A stretch of DNA of 64,000 nucleotides from Nageia nagi (lineage: Eukaryota > Pinophyta), in assembly GCA_050084985.1 (NCBI GenBank), contig JBITNC010000001.1, forward strand, positions 55,490,001-55,554,000. Direction: 5' to 3'. The first letter of the stretch is position 1; each line of letters starts with the position of its first letter. Positions 45,304 through 55,675 of this stretch are shown here, piece after piece. The notes beneath the pieces are model-generated. The model was not told where the DNA came from. It ran no database searches and worked only from the letters and a program-made list of their open reading frames with translations. The position numbers and the translations under genes were made by a program.

Positions 45304-47690
45304 ATGCCTCCACGTAGACGCCTCACCAGATGTTCTCGACCTATCCGGGAGGAGGTAGGGTTTTATCCCAACCTTCTTTTCTACTTTTTGTTCATAGTTT
45401 GTAATTTACCAGTTTAATTTAGAAATTGCAACCATGAATGTTTTTTAGAAGATGATTTAGACATTTGTGTAGGATAAATTTCGTAGATTAAGCTTTTATT
45501 CATGTTTTTTGTGAATTTTTTCTTTTTTTCGCTACGGTCGCCGACCTAAGCCGAGCAACTGACAGAAACGCCGACGTTTGGATATCGAACGCTGACGATC
45601 GAGTGTGAAGGTTTTCAAATGCCGATGTTTCATTATGGAACGTCGATTTTTTTTTTTTACTGACTTTTAACGTCATATAGGTTCGGGATGTTTTTGAGCC
45701 TCGAGGTAGATATCCCTCAATTTTACAGGAGGGTAGAGATTTTTTGGCTCCTACCGATCATGCTTTTTTCAGATCCATTGGTTTTGGCATGGGCCCATAC
45801 ATGGGTCGTATTCATTGGGACTATCCTCTATTAGTTGCATTATTAGACAGATGGGATGCAGTTACTTGCACTTTTCATTTTCCGACAAGGGAGATGACTG
45901 TTACAGTAGAGGATATACATAGATTATATAGACTCCCCATTCATGGATGGAGGATTTTACATGTAGTTGATAGAGCGGGAGCTTTACCTACCATTTCTTA
46001 TTTATATGGAGCTGATCGAGTTGACACCATTATTTTTGAGATTATTTTAGGAGGCATCAGATATTACCAGTATTGGCTAGAGGATCAGTAGGGACCATCC
46101 GATTTTCATACCTGATGGGGTTAGTTCAGTGTTATGCTCTCCCTGATACCGACAGCGGGAGATTTCCATGGTCATTGTTGCCTATCATTGCAGACATGAT
46201 ACAACACAGCACAGTATATGCTTGGGCACCCACATTATTGGCCCAAATTTACAGAGAGTTGTTTTTCTATTCACAGGGGCATAGGGCCTCTTTATCAGTT
46301 ACCGTTACATTACAGGCGTGGGCTTACGAGCATATTACTATGGCTCGTCCTTCAGGATTACCGATGCCAAGATTTGATAGCCATTTGGATTATGTGGCCG
46401 GTATAATTAGATGGCGTGAGGACTATTATATTTGCCCATCAGATGGAGTTCGTCGAGATGTGGGCTACTATCGCCACATGCTCAGTCACTTGATTCCTGA
46501 TCAAGTGAGATTTAGACCTTATCGTTCATATCCTGTATGGGGAGAGCTCGCAGCTGAGCTTACTGGCATCCGGTAGCCACGTGTTCTGAGTGGTCATAGG
46601 GTAGATTTTCTAGAGTACTTTCATTTTAAGCGGGTGCACCGTCAGTTTGGTTTGATTTAGGATGTGCCTGCCCCAGCAGTGCCATACCAGAGGGAGGGTA
46701 CTATTCCAGTCGAGGGTGTGCGGTCACTAGTTTATACAGAGCCCAATCCAGCTCAGGAGGAGAGACCATTAGAGGCTAACATTGGAGAGGATGATGTAGG
46801 AGTGTCTGAGGCTTTCAGAGCCTGGTGGGAGGATGGAGATGATGGTATAGGGGGTCAACACGTGCATCGATGCATTGATGTCGTTGATGAGCCAGGCAGA
46901 GCAACAGAGGTAGAGGTAGGCGAGCAGCTTACAAGAGCGATAGCTGTGGGGGCTGAGGCTGCTGATGAGGAGGTCATGGCAGATGCTCCTGAGGAGTTGG
47001 GCCCTGAGGAGGATGCTACAGGTGTTGGTGAGGAGAGAGCTGCCCCAAAGGATATGCGTGGAGTCGGGGATGCTCCTACTACTCAGGTACCTAGTATTGA
47101 TACCTTGCTAGGGGATATTTATGAGCTGAGACACCAGTTAGCATAGGTACACTCATGTATGTACAGATACAGGGCTGAGCAAGATAGGTATAGACATGAG
47201 AGGGATGAGGCCTGTTCTTCTCTACAGGAAGCTCAGGCTCATCAGTTTGGTGCAGCATCAGCTTCTAGGGGTGAGCTTTCAGTTTCTCGCTGGGGTATTT
47301 ATCAGCAGCAGGATTTTTATAGTAGCATAGTATAGTCATGGCTGACAGGTGTTCTAGCTTTTGCTCCGGGGGTTCAGTATCCTATACCTCCAGATAGTTA
47401 CATACCTATAGACATTTCAGCCTATCAGGCAGGTAGCAGTGCACAGGGTACGGTTGGATCACCTAGTAGGACTCAACGGTCTCGAGGTCTTTCTAGCAGG
47501 AGTGGTACACCTTGGGCATCTCCCTTAGGGGCTGTTGGTTTTGATCGAGTTACAAGAGGCTTAGCGTCTAGGTAGTCCTATAGGATCTGTAGGTACTACT
47601 CCTCCAGGTCAGAGCATCAGAGGTACTGATAGACGGCAGAGACAACCTAGTAGTCCTAGCAGACCAGGCAGTGGTTGGGGTAGTATATGA
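45304..47690 (+). pseudogene. Plant mobile domain (PMD) protein gene, intron-containing, decayed
   Basis: Family: plant mobile domain (aminotransferase-like, PF10536), shared by MAIN/MAIL nuclear proteins and by several transposon families. Exon 1 (45304-45354, MPPRRRLTRCSRPIREE) ends at GAG|GTAGGG. The acceptor is ATATAG at 45680, and phase 0 joins to VRDVFEPRGRYPS. Then come LLVALLDRWDAVTCTFHF and EMTVTVEDIHRLYRLPIHG (core of the family: L..L.ERW...T.TF....GE...TL.D...L..LP..G). After a frameshift between about 46040 and 46090 follow YAWAPTLLAQIYRELFF and LQAWAYEHITMARP. Later RVHRQFGLI, stop, DVPAP matches the family's RQFG..Q..P. The C-terminal part is acidic, then Gln/Ser/Pro-rich. Stops at 46574, 46658, 47144 and 47333 are all TAG where CAG is plausible. 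A second frameshift lies near 47565. It is antisense to T1. Confidence 0.85.
45355..45680 (+). other. Putative intron of the PMD gene, with motif cluster
   Basis: 326 bases, GT...AG, T-rich before the acceptor. At 45566-45655 it holds AAACGCCGACGTTT, GAACGCTGACGA, AAATGCCGATGTTT and GAACGTCGAT: two near-palindromes each followed by a half site. This is the same motif as in the LTR. Confidence 0.6.
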
Positions 47691-48198
47691 TGATATTATT
47701 TTTATGATTTTATCTTCCTACATGCTTATTATACCCATGTAGTTTTTATTTGATGGCTTATATTTTGATGACTTTTTGCTGGACTGTTATGATGTATAGA
47801 TGGACCTTTGATATGATATTATGATGACTTTCATTTCGTATATAGATGGGTATGATGTGATGTTAAGTAGCCTATAATTATCTTTTAATTGCTTGACAAT
47901 GGATGGATGTTAGTGATAGATGAAATCTCAAAATGCATGATGTATGATTTTGACTATGGAATGTATGATGTATAATTTTGGGGCTATAATTTATGATGAT
48001 AAAATATATATCAACAAATTAATTGATGATATTGATCCTTAAAAGTATTTTGATAATAAGTATGAATGAACAAATAAATCTAAGATAAGCTATTTGAGGA
48101 CATAATTTTATTATATTTTCACGGAATTAGATGCATCATTTTCCGCACTCGGCAATTTTACAATAAACATAATGACATGACAAATTAATGGTTTATGG
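47691..48198. other. T1 interior without a gene
   Basis: AT-rich sequence rich in GATGATGTATGAT-like phrases. No coding signal. Confidence 0.45.
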
Positions 48199-48590
48199 GT
48201 GTATACGAACATTAACTTTATTTTGGTCAGGGAACAATAAATAATCGTTCTTATCCTTTCCAAAGAAAAGCAACTTTAATAATGTTCGAAGGTAATGATA
48301 GTAGTGAAATGGATAGACATGACACACTAGTGATCTAATGGATGCATATGAACATTAACTTTATCTTGGTCAGGGGAACAATAAATAATCGTTCTTATCC
48401 TTTCCAAAGAAAGCAATTTTAATAATGTTCAAAGGTAAGGATGATGGTGAAATGAGTTGACATGACACACTAGTGACCTAATGGATGCATATGAACATTA
48501 ACTTTATCTTGGTCAGGGGAACAATAAATAATCGTTCTTATCCTTTCCAAAGAAAAGCAATTTTAATAATGTTCAAAGGTAATGATAGTC
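48199..48590. repeat. 143-bp tandem repeat in T1
   Basis: About 2.7 copies. GAACATTAACTTTAT recurs at 48207, 48350 and 48493, followed each time by AATAAATAATCGTTCTTATC. The spacing is exactly 143 bp. The open reading frame over the third copy is an accident. Confidence 0.92.
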
Positions 48591-48984
48591 TTGGATGGTT
48601 TAACAACACAACACAAGTGATCTTAGACACAAAACAATATACAACTTATGACACCATACTAGGTGATTTTAGCTTAACAACCAAGTTATTATAACATCCA
48701 CCTTATCTTTCTTTATGTCCAGATCTAATAACCTAAGATGATATCAAACAATATTGTTATATGTTGAGAAGAGAATCTAAAAACTCCAGTGTGTGCAGTG
48801 AGATTCATTTCCCTTCTTAGATTATTTGAGATGAAATATCCTAGAAACATTAATAAGCTAGTCTATCCATATGAAACGTATAGAGGTCCATAGGAAAGAA
48901 GGTCGCTAACCAAAATGGACATATCGCCACTCGTAAGGTGTACCCCATTGCCAGATAGGCGTCCATAGCCCCGATGAGGATTAA

Positions 48985-49135
48985 CCCCTCGATCTCGATA
49001 CAACCCAAGAGTCTTTGTAGTTCTTCCTCTTTTTTTTTTTTTTTTATCTCTTTTCTCTTTCTTCCTTCTCTTTTCTTTTTCTTCCTTCTCTTTTTTTTTT
49101 TTCAAATGATTCTTGGATTATATCGAGATGGAGCG
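48985..49135. repeat. Polypyrimidine block flanked by an inverted repeat
   Basis: 49020-49104 is almost only T and C on the plus strand. It is flanked by CTCGATCTCGATACAACCCA (from about 48988) and GGATTATATCGAGATGGAG (from about 49113), which are inverted imperfect copies. Confidence 0.7.
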
Positions 49136-49722
49136 AATAATAGGATAGACATATAACTTTCGCTCTTAATGTCTCTTAGAATGATTTCATTCAAACTCTC
49201 TTCGAATTTTTTAATGTTATGAGTGTTTGGAGTTTATGGATCTTCCCTCAAACACAAACTTTACGTTTTTCTATCATCCATTGCATATTATTTCTTTATA
49301 AAAGAAAAGACAAAGCGAATGTGGTGATAACAAGGAAATTATTCTAAAATGACCTTTTCACACATTACACATTTACGGGCTAACCACTTTCACAATGACA
49401 ATACAACATATACCCACATCATACAAGGGCAGGGCACCCTATTGCCAAGTAACCTCTAGATGTTTCCATCTAGGTAGATTTTATAATTTTATAATTTTTT
49501 AGGATTTTATAATAATTTAATTTTTTTTTTTTAAGGTTTTATAGTTTCTCTCGGGAATCTATTCTGGACGCGTTCAAATCGAGTCTGAACCGCCGAAGGA
49601 TTGAATGAGCAATATGTTGAGCTAAACAAAAAACTAAAGTCTAGTATCACTTGATTATGACAAATTTCGGGAACACAATAATCTAGATGTTCGGAAGTCA
49701 CGGTTTGGGGAATTACGATGAT

Positions 49723-50454
49723 TCATTCTTGATATCTAAAAGTTCGGTTGTAAGTATAATCAATTATGATTTTAGGCTTTTCTGTGGGCCACAGGAGACA
49801 AAAATATATCATTAGATCGTATTCTGATTTAGGAGAACACCATAGTTCAAATGCATCGATACAGACAATAACCTGAGATTTATATATTTTGACCTCCCAA
49901 CCATAAGATTCACGTATATCATAGAATGTCAAGGCCAAATATTGTTGAATTTCAATAGGCATGGAAAAGATGTTTGAATATAAAGGAGTAGGAACGTTAC
50001 GAATGACTTTCATAAACAGATCTTTGTCATACCTATTTTCGAACCCAAGAGGATAATGTCCATTGTTCTGTAGTCTATGTCTTTTTGATAATTTTTTGAT
50101 AATCTCATTTCTAGTCTTTATTTGATTTCTTGTTGTAAGTTTAGCGATGCGTTTAGCTCGTCTTTCTTCCAACTTTTGTTTTCTAATTACGGATTGCATT
50201 TGTGTGCACAAGAATCTGTTGATTTGCCTATAATATTGCTGAGGCATTCTAGGAGGGAAGGCTACAAAAGCATTTGAAAAATCATAAGTCACTCTTTTAT
50301 GAGGTAAATAAGGTAAAACCTCATCCATCCATTCCAGGTTTTTAGTTAATTGTTCAATGCAGTTCATCCTAGCTAAAAGGAGTGAAGGCTTCGTTAATTG
50401 ACACCTTATATTGATACACGGCCTTCCATAAGGCCAATGCAGACAAAAGGCCAT
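49723..50454 (-). CDS. T1 sense ORF, 243 codons, unknown function
   Basis: I do not recognise this protein. The ATG at 50454 lies about 90 bases inside the primer-binding site, the first ORF of the element in its own sense. The protein is rich in aromatic residues at both ends (MAFCLHWPYGRP near the start) with a very basic centre at residues 92-125 (KQKLEERRAKRIAKL, KKLSKRHR). No zinc knuckle, gag core or protease motif is visible. Ogre/Tat elements can carry an ORF of unknown function before gag, and position fits that. It is the longest undisturbed frame in T1 and the second longest in the window. Lack of stops while the PMD gene has many suggests either recent selection or chance. Confidence 0.55.
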   Translation of the reverse strand: MAFCLHWPYGRPCINIRCQLTKPSLLLARMNCIEQLTKNLEWMDEVLPYLPHKRVTYDFSNAFVAFPPRMPQQYYRQINRFLCTQMQSVIRKQKLEERRAKRIAKLTTRNQIKTRNEIIKKLSKRHRLQNNGHYPLGFENRYDKDLFMKVIRNVPTPLYSNIFSMPIEIQQYLALTFYDIRESYGWEVKIYKSQVIVCIDAFELWCSPKSEYDLMIYFCLLWPTEKPKIIIDYTYNRTFRYQE

Positions 50455-50542
50455 TATTTCTCATGATATTCGTTCCATATGTGTGAAATAAATTTATGGG
50501 CCTAAATTAATACAGGCTTCATTTCCAAAGAAAGTGATTTCC

Positions 50543-50560
50543 CAACCGGTATTCCTACCA
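50543..50560 (-). other. Primer-binding-site candidate of T1
   Basis: Minus strand TGGTAGGAATACCGGTTG, three bases after the LTR end. It starts with TGG as required, but I cannot match it to a tRNA. Confidence 0.45.
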
Positions 50561-50563
50561 TGA

Positions 50564-51377
50564 AACACAAAATGAAAATTACTCTTCAATCTTCATTGAA
50601 CCTCAAATTATATAACATAGATAGACATGGTGTAATTGCAAAATGATATTCAATCTTAGTTCAAACTACAATTCACCCTTAAAAGGGACTTTTACAAATG
50701 TATGTGCCAAAATAAGAGTTAGATCTCCATTGTTCTTTGGGTGGCTTGCTTCTTTCCTTGATGTAGATAACCTGTAAATCCTACACACATGCAATAAACA
50801 ATAACATCAAAGCATCTATGTATAGAATGTATTGAAATGAAGCTAATATAAAACAATAAAAGCAATGAGTTAATAAGATTTTGGTAGCATTACCCTACTT
50901 CAAAAATTGGGCTCAATTGGGGTCAATTTGGATCATCTTCATTATTTTGCATTAGCTTGTATTTATAGATTTTCAGGCGAGACGTTTCAAGGTCCGAACG
51001 GGGAAGTGAAGAGCCACCACGAGTCGTAACTGACCTCCTCTATCCACCTCATCTTGGGAGATGAAGCGCTTCAAATTCCTTTTTTGATTCTATGTTCGAC
51101 GGTTACAGAGTCACCGGCGTTTGTATGTCGAACGTCGGTGATTCCCTTAAAATGCCGACGTTTTATATTAAACATCGGTGACTGGTAAATTACATTAAAA
51201 ATGACCACTTAAAGGTCAAATTTCCTCAAAAAGAAGTTATGTAACTATTCATTTTACATACACTCTATGAGGGCTATTTAATAATAGGATTTCTAAACCT
51301 ATTTTATGTTATTACACCGAGTTATGATTATTCTAATGTTTACTTGGTCAATCGAGGGACATTTTTAGATGTCTACA
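50564..51377 (-). repeat. 5' LTR of T1
   Basis: 814 bp, the partner of 43786-44598. Differences are concentrated in the CG-rich motif cluster at 51111-51180. Confidence 0.9.
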
Positions 51378-52480
51378 AATTTAAGCATGCCTTGTTGATT
51401 ACTTTTTTGTTAAAATTCAACATGTTTGGTTGATTACCTTAATTTGAACAATTCAACAATGTTGATTGAATAATTTGGTCAACAACTTGCATTTGTTTTA
51501 CTTCATGCTATTTGTGCCTTAACCTTCGTAATGGAATGAAATCTATACTTTGGTGGTATTATTGCAATTCTTTTTGCCTTAAATAGATTGGTAAATAATC
51601 TTATGGCCTTGTAAATAAACCATTTGGGTCTAGTACATAGTGCAAATTGGTAATATATGTATCTCTTTGTGCAAGTGGATTAATACCTTCCATGGTTAGA
51701 AGTTTATGCCTATATTTTGGATTGATACCATTTTACTTTCATTTTGAAAATTTATTCAATTTGCAGGATTGATGCCAATTTACTTTATGCCAATTTACTT
51801 TCATGTTTAGGAATTTTATTCTTATTTGTATTTCTCTTTATTTCTAGGGAATTGTAGTAAATGGAGTGGTTAAAAAGGTTCTCCCTTCTCCATGACTACA
51901 AATTATTGGAATGGTTAAAAAGTTTTCCCCTTCTCCATGGCTACATATTGTTGGAGTGGTTAAAAAGGTTCACCCTTATCCAAAATTGCAAACTATTGAA
52001 GTGGTTAAAAAGGTTCACTCTTATCCAAATTGAAATTTATGAAACTGTACTTCCATTGTTAGGAAGTTTATCCATTATGTATTGATTCCACTTTTTGGAA
52101 GAATATCTATATTTATCCATGTTGATGGATTATGGATTAGTTCCACTTTTTTTTTTCCATCATATTTATCTTAATTACTTGTGGCATGTTGGCTTGTTCT
52201 TCATCTAGGTAATAGTATTATTATAGGAGATATTAAAACCTTGAAATCAACATGTTTGTGACTTATACATCTAGACTTGTGGCCTTATTATGATCAATAT
52301 GGTATTATAATTTTTTAAGTGCTTTTATTTGTGCTCCCCTTCATAAACAATTAGATTATTAAAGTTGATATGTTTAGATGGTACATCTATTATTTTGTAC
52401 AATTATATGCTTGAATCCATAAGAATTGAAGTGTATTAATCAAAGGAAATATGATAAAATTTATTCTCCATGTTCCTAAA
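51378..52480 (+). other. C1 interior without recognised gag; contains minisatellite
   Basis: Gag would be expected in this part of C1 but is not recognised. Phrases such as CAACATGTTTGGTTGATTAC and ATTGATACCATTTTACTTTC recur loosely. Nothing else supportable, apart from the 51-bp repeat. Confidence 0.45.
51857..52035 (+). repeat. 51-bp minisatellite, about 3.5 units
   Basis: Units such as GAGTGGTTAAAAAGGTTC followed by CTCC or ATCC and ACAAATTATTG. It is read as repeated LLEWLKRF-type peptide in one frame, 17 residues per unit, so the period keeps frame. No protein is implied. Confidence 0.85.
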
Positions 52481-54945
52481 TTGATAATGATCTTTACCTA
52501 GTTGAAGTTGGGACTTTGTTTTTTTCTTCTCTTTCTTTAGAAAGTTCTTAGCCACAAATGTTTGTTATAAAGATAACTTTAACCATAAAAGTATTAAATT
52601 CATAAAATATTAAGAACTTATGGAAGGTTTACCTTTGATATTACCCACAATTGGTATTTGTGATAAGTGCATCTTAGGTAAGAAGAATAGGCAAAACTTT
52701 GAGGAAGATTAGGCATCAAGGTAATACAACCTCTTTTGCTTGTTCATTTAGATTCGATAGGTTTGTTTTAGACTAAGTCTCATGGGGGTGAGTATAATAG
52801 TAATGAGTTCAATAAATATTGTGTGAAGTATGATATTAAGAGGCAGGTCATGATCCTTTAAACCCCTCAACAAAATGGTGTTGCTAAAAGAAAAAATAGG
52901 ACCATTTAAGAAATGGCTAAGTCCATGTTGGGAAATCTTGCTAATTTATTATGGGATGAAGTGATGAACATGGTAATATGCACCCTAAATAGGTATAATA
53001 CAAAATAAATTGAAGAAAAAACCTCATATATGGAAAGGACGAGAAAGAAGCCAAATATCTCTCACCTTAGTATCTTAGGTTATGATGCCTATGCCTTCAT
53101 CATTTATGAGAAAAGAAAGAATTTGGACAAGAGATATAAAAAATGCATCTTTATAGACTATGAAAGTCAAAATAGAAGCTACAGGATCTACTCTCATCCC
53201 TCTAGAGCATTGTTCATCTCAAGGGATGTAAATTTCAATGAAATTCTTGAGGAATCTACTTCCTATGAGGACTTGGATGATCTTGATGACTCTTCTATAT
53301 CACCTAATTGATTGGATGTCAATATAGATAAGTCACCTCAGGAGAAAAATTCTCCAACACAAAGGATAATAAGAAGTATAATATTAAATAACTTTTTTTC
53401 CCAAAATTGATAGCAAACATGAGCCCTCATAATTCAAATAAGCTTCAAAGAAAGAATTCTGGATGGAATTCATGAAAGTGAAGTATGAGGTTCTTATGAA
53501 AAATCAATCTTAGGACTTGGTTTCTTATACCAATGAAGGGAATGTGATTGGAAATAAGTGGATTTACAAGGTAAAATACAATTCCATTTAAGAAATTAAG
53601 AAATACAAGGTAAGGTTAGTAGCTAAGGTTTCACTCATAAATACAGAGTTAATTATGAGGAACCTTTTTTGCTCCAATGACAATATGCCCAAAGTCAAGT
53701 TAATCCTTGCTCTTTCATTAGCTCAAGGATGGAAATATTTTTAACTTAATGTTAAGTGTTATTTTCTCAAAGGTGAATTAGATATGAAGATCTACATACA
53801 TCAACTAGAAGTGTTTATTATGGAAGGCAAAGAGTCCTTGGTGTGCAAGCTAAATAATTCCTTGTATGGACTTAAACAAGCACCTAGATCTTGGTACAAA
53901 AAGATTTTAGGATACTTTGTAAACATAAAGTTCTCTAAAGTGCTTCTTTGATTCAAATCTATATGTGTTCAATCAAGGATAAGAATTAGTCTTGATTCTT
54001 CTCTTTGTGGATGATCTTTTAGTCATAGGAAATAATGACAAACTCATCTAAGAGTGCATATCCAAACTTAAGGTAACATTTGAAATGACTAATCTTGGTT
54101 TCTTGCACTACTACCTTGGTATTCAAGTATACTAATGAAAGGATTATATTTACCTTAGTCAATCCAAGTATACCTCAAACATATTACAAAATTTTAGAAA
54201 GGAGAAGTGCAAACCTACTGCAATCCTAGTCTCTCTTGGAATCACTCTAACTCTTAGCTCATACTCTCAATTGGAAGATGCTACATCTTATAGGAAACTA
54301 ATTAGCAATCTTATTTATTTGACTATCTCTAGGATAAATATTTTCTCTATCATAAATCGTATGGCATAGTTTATGCAAAAATCATATGTTGAGACCCTCA
54401 ATGTTGATAAGAAAATATTGATGTATGTTGTGGGAATGAAGGATCTTTCTATCAAGTATTCGAATTTCTTCTCTTATGTAACTTAGATTCTGACTATAGG
54501 AGAGATAGAGGTGAAAATAAATCAACCTCTTCTTATATGTTTAGCATTAGTTCAAGTTTTATCTTTTGGGCTTCCAAGAAGAAACCTACTATTGATCTCT
54601 CCACCACAAAGTTAGAATATCGATCCATGTCAATCATGGACCAGAAAGCCATTTGGTTGAGGCACATTCTAAAAAACTTTGGGTATGAGCAGGCTCACCT
54701 ATAACATATCTCTTAAGATAATTATTTGGCTATTTATTTGGTAAAAAATATTATTTTCAATTAGAGAACAAAACATGTTAAAATGCAAGTACATTTTATC
54801 AATGAGAAGGTTTTGGATGGTATCCTACAAATATAGTATTGTCTATTAGTCCTCAACTCTATTGACTTGTTCACCAAGCCCCTTCCTAAAGCTCATTTTT
54901 GCAAGCTTAAGGAGTCTATTGGGTTGGTGAAGTTTCCCTAGAGGG
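52480..54945 (+). pseudogene. C1 pol relic (integrase, RT, RNase H)
   Basis: GAG-pre-integrase: NHKSIKFIKY near 52571 and ICDKCILGKKNRQNF near 52655. Integrase: the D-D part is lost or unreadable, but KPNISHLSILGYDAYA (53050), KKCIFIDYESQNRSYRIY and FISRDVNFNEIL follow clearly. RT: GNKWIYKVKYNS near 53550, LNNSLYGLKQAPRSWYKK near 53850, and LFVDDLLV near 54000 (YVDD as FVDD). RNase H: YVVGMKDLSIKYSNF near 54425, STSSYMFSISSSFIFWASKK near 54520. The end, DLFTKPLPKA, lies near 54870. Stops occur in every block; the copy is inactive. Confidence 0.85.
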
Positions 54946-55675
54946 GGAGTGAAGGTTTAATTCTTGTGTAATTCATGTATGTGATGATAACTTCATCCCT
55001 AGGAGGATTTTTTAGTTGTATAGTGTTGATCTCTTTTGTACACCTTCATAGTTAGTTCACTCCATATGAGGAACTAGTTATACATTTTATGAACATGTGA
55101 TGATTTCTACTAGCACAATTTCAATCATCCATATGTGAGGAACTAGTATGTGTTTTTTAACACTATTTAGTTATCCATATGTAAAGAACTCATACGCATT
55201 TATGTGATGATCAACACATATTTTTATATAGCAGGTGACTCTGATTATTATCTTAGCATCTTCATGATGACTTATAGTGCACCATTGATCAATTTATGGA
55301 TGGTATTAATTGATTCATCTATCTTTTGTTGATATGAATATTAATATGATACATCTAATTAATCATATTGTGAATTTGTTGTAGCTTGTAGGTTTCTACT
55401 TTTAGTGAAAGACTCATGGAGGCTCATCATATCAACTTGTTGTTGAATGACTATTTTGTACAACAAAATTAGTTGCACTTAATGATTATATTGTAAAATA
55501 AGTTTTCAAATGGTAAATTAGTGAATCTAAATATAGTATCTTACTTATTTCTCAAATATGCAAATGTTCTCATCTTTGATTGTATCATTATGGAGGATAA
55601 CTCTCTCTTACTCTCTCTTTCTTCTTTCATTCTTCGCTCTACCTCAATATTGCATTAAGATGGAGTGTTGGAATG
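54946..55675 (+). other. C1 non-coding region between pol and 3' LTR
   Basis: Homologous to 32101-32830, including CATATGTGAGGAACTAGTA units near 55130, and ACCTCAATATTGCATTAAG just before the LTR with a short GATGGAG purine stretch. Confidence 0.65.

Larger units (their letters stand above)
43786..51377 (-). mobile_element. Tat/Ogre-like non-autonomous gypsy element T1 carrying a plant mobile domain gene
   Basis: Direct repeats 43786-44598 and 50564-51377 read TGTAGACATCTAAAAATGTC... on the minus strand. Minus orientation is fixed by a polypurine tract inside the left LTR (44599-44613) and a TGG-starting primer-binding-site candidate inside the right LTR (50560 downward). The interior has no gag, RT, RNase H or integrase. 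It carries a 243-codon sense ORF, an antisense PMD gene, a 143-bp tandem repeat and a polypyrimidine block. Plant Tat-lineage gypsy elements are known for extra ORFs, often antisense, and for tandem repeats in their untranslated regions; that is the basis for the lineage call. No target duplication is recognised (AGAAT left, AATTT right). Confidence 0.78.

Noticed and set aside
48863-49105. Lys/Glu/Arg-rich antisense ORF
   Set aside because: It is the purine strand of the polypyrimidine block; low-complexity translation, not a gene.
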